Source: JBEKIK01 sp963838495 (GTDB lineage Bacteria; Planctomycetota; Planctomycetia; Pirellulales; Thermoguttaceae). From it: 64,000 bases of DNA. Below, piece by piece: positions 8,820 to 20,655 of this stretch. The DNA lies in the NCBI GenBank assembly GCA_963838495.1, contig CAWIRC010000001.1:2356001-2420000 (forward strand), read 5' to 3'. A program made the translations under genes and the position numbers. A model generated the notes under the pieces. It did no database searches, was not told where the DNA came from, and saw only the letters and a program-made list of their open reading frames with translations. How positions within the stretch are numbered: the first letter of the stretch is position 1; every line of letters begins with the position of its first letter.

Positions 8820-9428
8820 ATGTACAACCTGATTCGCTTGCCATATGCGTATAACGTGCTAGAGCCATATATCGACGCGCGGACGATGGCCGTCCACCAC
8901 GGCCAACACCAGCAATCGTATATCAACAATCTCAATGCCGTTTTGGCGGATTATCCGTCGCTTCAGCTTTTTAGCACATTGGAATTGATCCGGTCGCTCG
9001 ACGAGATACCCGAAGAAATTCGCACGGCGGTGCGGAACAACGCCGGCGGCGACGCGTGCCATGCGTGGTTTTTCACCGGCATTGGACCCAACGAGGGCGG
9101 AAATCCCCACGGCGCGTTGGGCGCGGCCATCGATGCGACTTTCGGCGGATTCCGGCAATTCCAAGAGCAATTCTCCCAGGCGGCGGTGGAGCTCTTCGGC
9201 AGCGGCTGGGTCTGGCTCAGCCGCGACGGGTCGGGAAATTTGCTCATCGAAACAACGCCCGGAAACGACAGCCCTTGGATGTTCGGCCGCACTCCGATCT
9301 TGGCCTTCGACGCTTGGGAACACGCCTATTATCTCAAACACCAGAACCGGCGAACCGAGGCGGTCGAAGACTGGTGGCACGTTGTGGATTGGGATCGGGC
9401 CAAAGAACGATTCCTAGCCGTCGCTTAA
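8820..9428 (+). CDS. sodB: Fe/Mn-family superoxide dismutase
   Basis: Dismutates superoxide with an active-site Fe or Mn. The 202 residues match the family end to end. Metal ligands are present: His in AVHHGQHQQSYI, His in DACHAWFF, and Asp and His in FDAWEHAYYL. The gate Tyr (SYI) is kept. Oddly, the outer-sphere residue that separates Fe from Mn enzymes is unusual on both sides: Gly at the Fe-type Gln position (NNAGGDACH) and Asn where Mn enzymes have Gln (PGNDSP rather than ANQDSP). Metal preference cannot be inferred. No signal peptide, so cytosolic. sodB is a family label, not proof of iron use. Confidence 0.9.
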   Translation: MYNLIRLPYAYNVLEPYIDARTMAVHHGQHQQSYINNLNAVLADYPSLQLFSTLELIRSLDEIPEEIRTAVRNNAGGDACHAWFFTGIGPNEGGNPHGALGAAIDATFGGFRQFQEQFSQAAVELFGSGWVWLSRDGSGNLLIETTPGNDSPWMFGRTPILAFDAWEHAYYLKHQNRRTEAVEDWWHVVDWDRAKERFLAVA

Positions 9429-9492
9429 TGAATTGCAAATTGAAAATTTCAAATTGCAAATTTAACAAAGGGGCGCTTCATGCAATATTTGG

Positions 9493-9514
9493 GGGTGCGT
9501 TTCACGCACCCTAC
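9493..9514. repeat. Family G palindromic repeat
   Basis: GGGTGCGTTTCACGCACCC, with compensating G/C changes against the copies at 4206 and 4241 (TGCATTTCATGCA). The paired change in both arms keeps the stem intact. Sits at the end of the Nudix gene, where it may act as a terminator. Confidence 0.75.
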
Positions 9515-10044
9515 TTTGTTTTTAAGGCGAAAAAGAGGGCGGTGTAAACCTTGGGATCGACGAGCAATCCCGCCGCCCGCCGCTCCTGGAGCCACGTTTC
9601 CACCTGATCCAAGGGGACCGGGCGGACGTGGATGTCTTCCGACTCGTCGCCGCCGCCTGAGGCCACCTTTTTTGCATCCAGGGCGAGATACATGGTATAG
9701 CGTTCGTTGGTCAGCCCCGGCGAACTGGGGCCTTCGATAAGATGTTGCCAGCGCTGAGAAACGCAGCCGGCTTCTTCCAGCAGTTCGCGCTTGGCGGCCT
9801 CGATTATGTTCTCATTGTCCGCGCCCGGCTCGTCGCCCACCAACCCGGCGGGCAATTCAACCACGCGGGCGTCCAAGGGGCGGCGATATTCCTCCAGCAG
9901 CACCAGCTCGCGCTGGGAAGTGACGGCCACGATCACCACCGCGCCGGAGGTATTGGTGCGTTCGGCCCATTCCCAGCGCCCCCGGGCGACAAGGCGGACG
10001 TATTTTCCCTGGGCAAGCACGCGGCGTTCGGTTTCGTCGTTCAT
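9511..10044 (-). CDS. Nudix hydrolase, ADP-ribose pyrophosphatase-like
   Basis: Hydrolyses nucleoside diphosphates linked to another moiety; the sequence is closest to ADP-ribose pyrophosphatases (NudF type). The Nudix box is seen in ENIIEAAKRELLEEAGC (about residues 78-94), with the catalytic REL-LEEAG core intact; the leading Gly is displaced by two residues. VVELPAGLVGDE before the box and GLTNERYTMYLA after it are typical of this subfamily. Length 177 residues is normal. Precedes ybaK in position but both are transcribed leftward, with repeat A3 between them. Confidence 0.87.
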   Translation of the reverse strand: MNDETERRVLAQGKYVRLVARGRWEWAERTNTSGAVVIVAVTSQRELVLLEEYRRPLDARVVELPAGLVGDEPGADNENIIEAAKRELLEEAGCVSQRWQHLIEGPSSPGLTNERYTMYLALDAKKVASGGGDESEDIHVRPVPLDQVETWLQERRAAGLLVDPKVYTALFFALKTK

Positions 10045-10065
10045 TATTGTTTATTTCAACTTAGT

Positions 10066-10137
10066 CCCCTCTCCCGACCAACCGACCATGCTTCGCATGG
10101 TGCCCGTTGGTGCCCGGAGAGGGTTAGGGTGAGGGCC
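10066..10137. repeat. Family A palindromic repeat, copy A3, overlapping the ybaK end
   Basis: CCCCTCTCCCGACCAACC, an expanded loop with GACCATGCTTCGCATGGTGC, then GTTGGTGCCCGGAGAGGG and TTAGGGTGAGGGCC. The loop insert is itself palindromic (CCATGCTTCGCATGG) and related to the insert in A1. The right end encodes the last four residues (RPSP) and the stop codon of ybaK. Confidence 0.85.
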
Positions 10138-10599
10138 GTGAAATTTGTCCGACGGTTGCTTTCACTGCCTTGATATAATCTTGCGGAGCCAGGATTATTT
10201 GCAGCCCGCGCATTCCGGCGGAAACGGCAATCCTGTCGAATTGTACGATGCTTGCATCGGCATACACCGGATATTCTTTTTTGCAGGCCAGGGCGGTAAC
10301 GCCGCCGCGAATGTAGCCGGTCAAGGGCTGCACTTCGCTGAGATGCGTCATCTCCACGCGCTTGTTGTCCGAGAGCCGGGCAAGGGCCTTTAGGTCCACT
10401 TCGACGTCGCCGGGTACTACGGCCAAGAGCACTCCGTGCTTGTCGCCCCTGGCCACCAGGGTTTTAAACACTCGTTCGATCGGCAGGCCAATGCCCTGGG
10501 CGACTTTTTCCGCGCCAGATCGTCAGGATCGACCGCGTAGGATCGCGTCTCGTACGCGATCCCCAGTCGATCCAGAATCCTGGTGGCGTTGGTTTTCAT
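10124..10599 (-). CDS. ybaK: Cys-tRNA(Pro)/Cys-tRNA(Cys) deacylase YbaK, frameshifted
   Basis: Clears cysteine mischarged on tRNA(Pro). The N-terminal frame starts at the ATG read from 10599 (MKTNATRILDRLGIAYETRS) and loses homology at about 10518. The next frame carries on with ERVFKTLVARGDKHGVLLAVVPGD, KALARLSDNKRVEM, GYIRGGVTALACKK and ends near 10124. One inserted base in the GGCGCGG run would restore a 158-residue protein of normal length. The C-terminal RPSP and stop codon come from repeat A3. A sequence error is likelier than a pseudogene because both parts are well conserved. Confidence 0.82.
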
Positions 10600-10746
10600 G
10601 TGCTCATCTAAATCACGAAAAAATGAAAGAACGAAAATACGAAAGAAAAGCGGGCCAAATATGATTAATCTAACGCTATTTTTTTGTTTTCGTTCTTTCG
10701 CAATTTCGCGGTTATTTTTTTAACCCTACAGAATCTATTCGTAGAA
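10600..10746. other. Short spacer between valS and ybaK
   Basis: Contains the pair TTTCGTTCTTTCG (about 10687-10700) and its complement CGAAAGAAC near 10620-10640, an imperfect long inverted repeat. No gene. Confidence 0.35.
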
Positions 10747-13700
10747 TTATTCAACTTTCGACAATCCCTCCAAGACTTTCCCGGCGGCATCGTATTGCGC
10801 CTGCAGATCGGCGAGGCTGTCGCGTTCTTTTTGCACAACTTCTGGTGGTGCGCGATCAACGAAGCTTTTGCTTTCCAGCTTCTTTTGTTTGGAAGCAATG
10901 AATCCGGCCAGTTTTTCCATTTCCTGTTTCTTGCGGGCGACTTCCGCCTCCACATCTATCAACTCGGCTAAATCGACAAAAACTTCCATGCCAGGTAGTT
11001 TTACATTTACATGGGTAGAAGAAGGTTCCCAATGCGACCCCGATCTTTTACATCCGGCATTTGCCATCGAAATGAAATAATCTTGCATTCCCCAAAGAAA
11101 CTGGTCGGTATTCGGTTTATAGAATCGCATGGTAAATTCTATGTGTTTTTTGGGTGGTACATTATGGTGCATGCGGATGTCGCGTATCGCCCGCAAAACT
11201 TGTTGGAATTGGGCGAATTGCGATTCGATTTCGGCGTTTTGCCGTTTTGCGTCGTATTCCGGCCAAGGGGCAATCATGATGCTTTCGGCCGCAGGTCGGA
11301 TTTTATCGATCCCGCGCTGGGGGGCTACTTGTGACAGCCGCTGCCACACGTCCTCGGTCAAGAACGGAATCATCGGATGCAGGAGTCTCAGCAGCGTGTC
11401 TAACGTGTGGGCAAGCACGCGCTGGGCAATTGCGCGCTGCGAACTATCGCCTTCTCTGGGCACTTTCACAGTCTCTGCTACATCTGCCCTCACCCTAGCC
11501 CTCTCCCGGAGGGAGAGGGGAGACGTGTCTTGCAGCCGGCCTTTAACCATCTCCACGTAGAAACTGCAAAATTCGTCCCAGGCGAAATCGTACAGCACCC
11601 GGGCGGCGTCGGCGTAGCGGTATTCGGCCAGGGCGTCGGTGACTTGCTTTGTAACGGTGGCCAGCCGGCTGAGGATCCATTTATCCTCCAATCGCAGGTC
11701 TTCGTCGCGGACAATGCCAGGCGAGTAGCCTTCCAGGTTCATCAAGGTGAATCGCGAGGCGTTCCAGAGTTTGTTGCAGAAATTTCGGGCGAGCTCGAAG
11801 CGGTCGTTCACGACCGCCCCGCGGGGCAGGGCCTTGTCTTCGGGTTTTTCGGCCCATTGCGTGGAAAACGGCTTGCCGCAGTGGCTGCATTTTATCCGCG
11901 GCAAAACGCGGTTCTCCCGGGTTTGCTCGATCATCTTCGCGCAACTCGGGCACTCGAACTCCACCGGCAGGCGAATGTCTTGCGTCTCGGTCGTGAGGTA
12001 GGCCAGGCCGAAGCGCAGGGCGTCGGCCCCGAACTTGTCCATCACGTCGATCGGGTCAACCCCGTTGCCCTTTGACTTCGACATCCCTTCGCCGTAGCCG
12101 TCGAGGATTTTCGGATGGATGTAGACCTCGTGGAAGGGGACCTTGCCCACGTTGTGAGCCCGGTCAGTACCATGCGGGCGACCCAAAGCGTAATAATGTC
12201 GCGGTTGGTTATGAGCACGCTGGTCGGGTAATAGTATTTAAGCTTCTCCCACTCCGGCCCTGGCCAGCCCAACGTTGAATGCGGCCAAAGGGCAGAACTG
12301 AACCAGGTATCGAGAACGTCTTGCTCACGCTCGAGTTTATGTCCAGGAACTGCATCCTCTGAAATTTCTCCCTCGCGGATACAAATTAGCCATTGGCCGT
12401 GTTGTGCTTCACGCTGCCAAACCACGTCGTCTCGGCCGGAAAACGCTTTTTTCAATTCCACCTCGGAAACGGTTTTGCAATACCACACTGGAATCTGATG
12501 ACCCCACCAGAGTTGGCGGCCGATGGGCCAGTCGCGTTTTTCGCCTAGCCAGTCGAGATAGCCTTTGGCGTAGCGGTTGGGAATGATTTTCACCCGCCCG
12601 TCGGTTACGGCGTCCATGGCCGATTGGGCCAGTTGGTCCATTTTGACAAACCACTGGTCGGTCAGAAACGGTTCGATGGGCGTTTTCGAGCGGTCGCTGT
12701 GGGCAAGATCGATCTGGCGGTCCTCGATCTTTTCCATAAGGCCGAGTTTTTCCAGGTCGGCGACAACTTTTTGCCGGGCATCCATCACGGTTTGATCGCG
12801 GTACGGCCCGGCCTCGGCGCTCAACGTGCCGTCGGGATTCAGGATATTCGGCATTGGCAGATTATTCCGCAGGCCAACTTCATAATCGTTCGGATCGTGG
12901 GCCGGGGTGATTTTCACGCTGCCGGTGCCCAGTTCGGGCTTTGCCCAAACGTCGGCAATGAGCGGAATGGGCCGATTCATTAGCGGCAGCATCACTTTGC
13001 GGCCGGCCAAGGCCATGTCGCGGAGTTTTTCCAAGGCCGGCAGCATTTCCACGCGGCGGCGCTGGACCTCGTCGATTTGTGCCTGAATGTCGGGTTTCTC
13101 TTTTGACGGCGCGGCTGCCAGGCGGTCGCGCAGTTCGGCCTCGGCCTTGTCCAGCGCCCCGGCCGGATCGGGATGCACAGCCACGGCCGTATCGCCGAGC
13201 ATGGTTTCAGGCCGGGTGGTGGCCACGGTGACGTGCTTGAGTTCGCCGGGCTTTGGATCGATGACCGGATAATTGAAGTACCAGAAATGGCCTTCCACGG
13301 TTTCGTGAAAGACCTCGTCGTCGCTAACGGCGGTTTGCAGGAAGGTGTCCCAATTGACGAGCCGCTTGCCGCGATAGATTTTGCCCTCCTTGAACAGGCG
13401 GAAGAAGGTTTCCCGAACGGCCCGGCGCAGACTTCGTCGAGCGTGAAGCGGGTTCGCTGCCAGTCGCAGCGAGCAGCCCATCTGTTTGAGTTGGCCGATG
13501 ATCCGCGATTCGTATTCGTCTTTCCACTGCCAGATGCGGGCGACCAGTCCTTCGCGGCCAAGTTCGTGGCGGGAGAGTTTTTCCTCCTGAAGCAGCCGCC
13601 GCTCGACCACGGCCTGGGTGGCGATGCCGGCGTGATCGGTGCCGGGCATCCAGAGGGTTTCGAAGCCTTGCATGCGTTTTTGCCGGATGAGGATGTCTTG

Positions 13701-13908
13701 CAGCGTGTTGTTCAGCGCGTGGCCCAGGTGCAACGCGCCGGTAACGTTGGGCGGCGGGAATGACTATGCAGTAGGGCCGTTTTTGCGGGTTGGGTTCGGA
13801 GTGAAAATAACCTTTTTCCTCCCAAAAGCGGTACCAGCGCTGCTGGGCGGCGGCGTGATCGTATTGCTTGGGAAGGTCGGTTTGCGTGATGTTCATAATA
13901 GATGGCAA
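10747..13908 (-). CDS. valS: Valine-tRNA ligase, two frameshifts, with an in-frame repeat insertion
   Basis: Class I synthetase that charges tRNA(Val). Three overlapping frames make one protein of about 1050 residues. The N-terminus (MPSIMNITQTDLPKQYDHAA, ATG read from 13908) runs to PYCIVIPA; an extra C at about 13757 shifts it. The middle frame has the HIGH box (HLGH), the editing domain (TVATTRPETMLGDTAVAVHP) and NRDIITLWVARMVLTGL; a lost T near 12155 shifts again. The last frame has the KMSKS box (GMSKSKGNGVDP), the anticodon domain and the C-terminal coiled coil (IDVEAEVARKKQEMEKLAGF). About 30 extra residues after VEMVKGRLQDT include a translated copy of repeat A4. The gene is essential, so the shifts are probably sequence errors. 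Confidence 0.9.
11486..11521. repeat. Family A repeat, copy A4, in frame inside valS
   Basis: GCCCTCACCCTAGCCCTCTC followed by CCGGAGGGAGAGGGGA, the short-loop form of the family. Read on the valS strand it encodes SPLSLRERARVRAD, an insertion in the anticodon-binding region that is absent from the usual sequence of the family. Confidence 0.85.
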
Positions 13909-14119
13909 TCGGTTTTCAGTTAACAGTGATCAGAATACAATTCTTGGAAACAAATGCGGGAAATGAGACTTATGGGGCCAATGAGACCGATAGGAGAAAT
14001 GGTGTTCTTGATGGCTCTTTTCTTCGCGAAACCGCAAGCGGTTTCAACTGTGTATTCACGCTTCATCCCTCATCTTTCATCCTTCATCCCTCATTCCTCA
14101 TCATTCTTCATCCTTTTGG
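13909..14119. repeat. Intergenic repeats between cimA and valS
   Basis: Holds a palindrome TTCGCGAAACCGCAAGCGGTT (14023-14046, repeated at 43918-43940) and a CATCCCTCATCTTTCATCC tandem-like tract (about 14070-14115, similar tracts at 24085-24115 and 51415-51440). No gene. Confidence 0.7.
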
Positions 14120-15711
14120 CTAGAATCCCAGATGCCGGTTTTCGTCTTCTTTTTCTTCGTCTTTGCACAGTTTGTATTCGAAGCTGTCGACCAGTGCGAT
14201 CCAGCTTGCCTCGATGATGTTTTCGCTTACGCCGACGGTGCCCCAGACGTCGTTTTCGTCCTGGCTTTCGATGATCACGCGGACTCCGGCGGCGGTGGCG
14301 GCGTCGGAGTTTATTACCCGGACTTTATAATCGACCAGGTGCAATTTTGCCAGGTTGGGGAAGCTGCCGTTAAGGGCCTTTCGCATGGCGGCGTCGAGTG
14401 CGTTGACCGGGCCGTCGCCTTCGGCCACTTCGTGCCGGACGGCGTCGCCGATGCGGATTTTTACGGTCGCCTCGCAATTGATTATGCCTTTGTCGTCGTT
14501 TTCGACGTTTACGTGATAGCTTACGCGTTCGAAATGCGGCCGGAACGTGCCCATGCATTTGCGCACCAGCAAATCAAAGGAGGCGTCGGCGGCCTCGAAC
14601 TGGTAGCCGGCGTTTTCCATGGAAACCACCTTTGCCAGGATTTGCTCCATGAGCCTGGGGTCCGCGGGGATGTTGTGCCGGCCGGTAAGGGCCTCGATGT
14701 TCGAGCGGCCCGATAGTTCGCTCACCAGGACCCGCCGCTCGTTGCCCACCAGCTCGGGATCGACGTGCTCGTAGCTGGCCGTGTTCCGGGCGATGCCGCT
14801 GACGTGCATCCCGCCCTTGTGCGTGAAGGCGCTTTTGCCCACAAACGGCTGGTTTGCGCGGAAGTTCATGTTGACCATTTCGTACATGAAGCGCGACAGT
14901 TCGGTGAGATGGGCGATGCCGCCGGGCTTTAGCACCTCGTAGCCTTTTTTCTTGACGGCCAGGTTGGCGAGGACCGAGATCAGGTCGGCATTGCCGCAGC
15001 GTTCGCCGAAGCCGTTGATGGTGCCTTGAACGTGCACGGCCCCGGCCTCGACGGCGGCCAGCGCGTTGGCCACGGCCAGGTCGCAATCGTTGTGGGTGTG
15101 GATGCCCACCGGCACGGGCAAGGCGGCGACGGCCGCGCGGGTGATTTCGGCAATTTCCTCGGGCATGGCGCCGCCGTTGGTGTCGCAAAGCACGATCAGA
15201 CTTGCACCGGCCTGGACCGCGGTTTGCACGGTTTTCAGGGCATAATCGGGATCGGTTTTATAGCCGTCGAAAAAATGTTCGGCGTCGAAAATCACCTCGC
15301 GCCCGGCGGCCTTAGATAGCCGACGCTGTCGGCGATCATGCGGAGGTTTTCGTCCAGGGTCGCCTGGATAACCTCGGTGGCATGGAAGGCCGAAGACTTG
15401 CCCACCAGGGTGACGACGGCGGCTTGGGAATCGAGCAGGGCGCGGATACCGGGATCGGATTGGACGCCGATATCTTTGCGCCGCGTCATGCCAAAGGCGC
15501 AGACCTTAGGATGTTTAAGGCCCAGTTCGCCGACCCGCTGGAAATACTGTGCGTCCTTTTCATTCGAGGCGGGGTAGCCGCCCTCGATATAATCGAAGCC
15601 GACGTCGTCCAGGCGTTTGGTCAATTCCAGCTTGTCGTGGAGCGAAAAACTGATGCCCTCGGCCTGGGCGCCGTCGCGGAGCGTGGTGTCGTAGATTTCG
15701 ATGCGTGGCAT
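14120..15711 (-). CDS. cimA: Citramalate synthase (2-isopropylmalate synthase family), one frameshift
   Basis: Condenses pyruvate and acetyl-CoA to (R)-citramalate in the threonine-independent route to isoleucine. The start is the ATG read from 15711 (MPRIEIYDTTLRDGAQAEGI), which holds the metal-binding DTTLRDG. The catalytic TIM barrel continues with GIHTHNDCDLAVANALAAVE and GTINGFGERCGNADLI; the C-terminal regulatory LeuA domain ends NIIEASWIALVDSFEYKL. About 530 residues and the regulatory-domain sequence match the CimA type rather than LeuA. A lost A in the CTAAGG run near 15312 shifts the frame between SVGYL and the next segment. Likely a sequence error. Confidence 0.88.
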
Positions 15712-15874
15712 TTGTCGGTTTTCAGTTATCAGTTTACAGTTTTCAGTTGACACAAAGCAATTAGCTTTCAGCCGTCAGCTTTCAGCATTGGTATGAATTT
15801 GTTGCGCACTGAATGCTGATTGCTGAAAGCCGAGGGCTGTTACCATTCATCCCCGATTCCCAATCCCATAAACG

Positions 15875-15904
15875 AAAAACCCCAAGGCCGTTTTGGCCTC
15901 GGGG
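15875..15904 (-). terminator. Rho-independent terminator (minus strand)
   Basis: Read on the minus strand: CCCCGAGGCC, loop AAAA, CGGCCTTGGGG, then TTTTT. A GC-rich ten-pair stem followed by a T-run is a textbook intrinsic terminator. It would end a transcript coming from 16027 leftward and insulate cimA from it. Confidence 0.75.
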
Positions 15905-15946
15905 CTGGTTTTATCGGTCCGTATGCCGGAAAGCCCTTTGGCCGCG

Positions 15947-16027
15947 TTATCCAATAATAATGACTACTACTACGCCTACAAAGGCGAGTATTCGGCCAAA
16001 TATCGGATTTGCGACCAAGGTAAACAT
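15947..16027 (-). CDS. Possible 26-residue hydrophobic membrane peptide
   Basis: ATG read from 16027 gives MFTLVANPIFGRILAFVGVV followed by VVIIIG and stop, a single predicted membrane helix. In-frame codons upstream (VKIFKQQYRRN) are basic, so a longer form from a non-ATG start is possible. A strong intrinsic terminator follows 43 bases downstream, which is what one expects of a real short transcript. GCCGGAAC before the ATG is a weak ribosome binding site. I do not recognise the peptide. It may be a chance ORF. Confidence 0.33.
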   Translation of the reverse strand: MFTLVANPIFGRILAFVGVVVVIIIG

Positions 16028-16070
16028 GTTCCGGCGGTATTGCTGCTTAAAAATCTTGACAATCGCTAGT

Positions 16071-16105
16071 CCCCTCTCCCTCTGGGAGAGGGCTAGTGTG
16101 AGGGC
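16071..16105. repeat. Family A repeat, copy A5
   Basis: CCCCTCTCCCTCTGGGAGAGGG then CTAGTGTGAGGGC: short-loop form of the family, in an intergenic place. Confidence 0.8.
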
Positions 16106-16178
16106 ATATTTCAATTATTCAAATCTACGTGCTTTCCGCACGATTGTCAAGCAGCCTACATATTTAGAGGGGCATGGG

Positions 16179-16204
16179 CGAGCGGCCGGCGTGAGCCGGC
16201 TGAG
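16179..16204. repeat. Family H palindrome, copy 1
   Basis: GAGCGGCCGGCGTGAGCCGG, then CTGAG; arms CCGGC/GCCGG around GTGA. An almost identical copy lies at 32037-32061 (GTCA centre). Confidence 0.75.
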
Positions 16205-16211
16205 TCCGTTA

Positions 16212-17619
16212 TCACATTGCCAACAGGAGTTTGCCGGGATTTTGCAGCAGGTCGATCACGTCATTGAGGAATCTTGCGGCCTCTGCGCCGTCAACTAAGC
16301 GGTGGTCGAAAGACAGGCTTAGGGGCAGCATCAGGCGGACCTCGATTTTTTCGCCGCGCACCACCGGCAGCCAGCGGGAGCGGCCGAGAAGCAGGATCGC
16401 CACTTCGGGATGATTGATAATGGGCGTACTGTACGCCCCGCCGATGGCGCCCATGTTGCTTACCGTGAACGTGCCGCCGCGGAGGTCATCGACCGAAAAG
16501 GCCACGGACCGGGCCTTTTGGGCCAATGTGTTAAGCTGCTGGGCGATTTGCGGGATGCCCAGCCGGTCCACCTTTCTCAGCGCCGGCACGACCAGCCCGC
16601 GGGGCGTATCGACCGCAATGCCGATGTTGACGTATTCCTTGTAGATCACTTCTTCCTTCTCGTCGTCGATTGAGGCGTTTAACGTCGGGTGCTGCTGCAA
16701 GGACATGGCCACGGCCTTCAGTACGAAGGGCATGGCGGTAAGTTTTATGCCCACGCCGATGTAGCCTTGGGGCACGTCTTGGCGGAGGTGTTCAAGGTCG
16801 GTGATGTCGGCGTCGTCGAAATTGGTGACATGGGGGATGATTGCAGCGGACTTTGCCATTTGGGCGGCGATGGTGCGGCGGATTTTGGGCATTTTTTCGC
16901 GGCGGATTTGGCCCCAGACGTCGGAGCCCGGTTCGCCGGGTGGAACAACCCGCTGAGAAGCACTGCTGGACAAGCCGGGCACCGACCGAAGGTTGGTCGT
17001 GGCACCCGTTGCACCCTCCGCGGCGGCTTTGACATCCTCGGGCGTGATTCGGCCGCGTGTGCCGCTGCCTGCGACCTGGCTGAGATCAACTCCGAACTCG
17101 CGGGCCATGCGGCGCGCGGCCGGCCCGGCGGGAATTATGTCGGCGGCAAGCGGCGTAGCACTGCTGGACAAGCCGGGCACCGACCGAAGGTTGGTCGTGG
17201 CACCCGGCGTGGCAAGCGGCTGAGTTGGCGGCGCGGCACTGCTGGATAAACCGGGCACCGACCGAAGGTCGGTCGTGGCACCTGGGGCGGGCGGGGCGGT
17301 GATCGTCGGCTTTTCAGCCTTCGGCATTGGCGGGGCGGTGGGGACCGGCGGCTTTGCCGGTGGTTCGGGCCGGCGATTCCGCCTCGGTTTCGACGGTCAA
17401 AAGCGTCTGCCCGACCTTGACCGTTTGCCCCTTTTTCACGTGGATTTTGGCCACTTTGCCGCCGTAAGGGCAGGGGATTTCAACGACGGCCTTGTCGGTT
17501 TCCATTTCCAAAACGCCGTCGTTCACGGCGATCATGTCGCCCTCGTGGACCAGCACGTTTACGATGTCGCCGCTTTCGATGTTTTCGCCGAGTTCGGGCA
17601 GATTGAAGTCGATGTTCAT
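16212..17619 (-). CDS. aceF: Pyruvate dehydrogenase E2 (dihydrolipoyl acetyltransferase), one frameshift
   Basis: Transfers acetyl groups from E1 to CoA within the pyruvate dehydrogenase complex. The start is the ATG read from 17619. Domains: lipoyl domain with the lipoylated Lys in EMETDKAVVEI (about residue 40); linker; peripheral subunit-binding domain AARRMAREFGVDLSQVAGSG; catalytic domain ending with the active-site motif DHRLVDGAEAARFLNDV and LLQNPGKLLLAM. A one-base indel near 17365-17374 separates the lipoyl domain from the Pro-rich linker. The linkers contain three copies of a 16-residue unit, GATTNLRSVPGLSSSA, which are translated palindromic repeats. It follows aceE by 98 bases. 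Confidence 0.92.
16960..17007. repeat. Family B repeat in aceF, copy B1
   Basis: 48 bases containing GGGCACCGACCGAAGGTTGG, encoding GATTNLRSVPGLSSSA on the aceF strand between the subunit-binding and catalytic domains. Shares its core with family A. Confidence 0.88.
17158..17205. repeat. Family B repeat in aceF, copy B2
   Basis: 48 bases nearly identical to B1, encoding the same 16-residue unit, just before the peripheral subunit-binding domain. Confidence 0.88.
17236..17283. repeat. Family B repeat in aceF, copy B3
   Basis: Slightly diverged copy (GGATAAACC for GGACAAGCC, GGTCGGTC for GGTTGGTC), encoding GATTDLRSVPGLSSSA in the first linker. It is 30 bases from B2. Confidence 0.88.
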
Positions 17620-17717
17620 GTCTAAAAGTCTTCAGTTATCAGTTGTCAGCTTTCAGTTTTTTAGTCGTTGTTCAATTTGCAATTTGCATTTTGCAATCGG
17701 CAATTTGCAATAAAAAA

Positions 17718-20444
<2,727 letters not shown>

Positions 20445-20655
20445 AATATTCGCACGGGGTGCGGAAAACGCATCGTTTCCTATCGATTATAGCGCATCTC
20501 GGGGATTATAATGGCGCGTTTCACGGATATTCATGGTGCGTTTCGCGCACCTTACAAAAAAACTATATATTTGGGATAATCTTTGTATATTCTATGCATA
20601 AAAGCAATCCTGGCTATTGGTGCAGTATATAAAAAGATATTAAGGAGACCGTTTC
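20445..20655. other. Divergent promoter region aceE/glmM with a family G repeat
   Basis: Repeat G copy at 20534-20555 (GGTGCGTTTCGCGCACC). The AT-rich part (20556-20640) has several TATA-like strings but no well-spaced -35/-10 pair. AAGGAG at about 20642-20647 is the glmM ribosome binding site. Confidence 0.55.

Larger units (their letters stand above)
15712..16211. other. Intergenic stretch with repeats, a terminator and a possible mini-gene
   Basis: Left part: CAGTTATCAGTTTACAGTTTTCAG-like and GTCAGCTTTCAGCATTG-like repeats (about 15720-15830). Middle: strong hairpin (15875-15904) and a 26-codon hydrophobic ORF (15947-16027). Right: repeat A5 (16071-16105) and repeat H (16179-16204). Confidence 0.6.

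Noticed and set aside
10747..13908. valS considered as a pseudogene
   Set aside because: All catalytic motifs are conserved in three adjoining frames and one-base changes restore them; many other core genes show the same kind of break.
15720..15830. CAGTTTTCAG and GTCAGCTTTCAG tracts considered as a CRISPR array
   Set aside because: Unit lengths are short and irregular, without constant spacers, and similar tracts occur singly at many gene boundaries.
16960..17283. aceF repeats considered as duplicated lipoyl or linker domains
   Set aside because: The unit is too short for a domain and shares a DNA core with intergenic palindromes.
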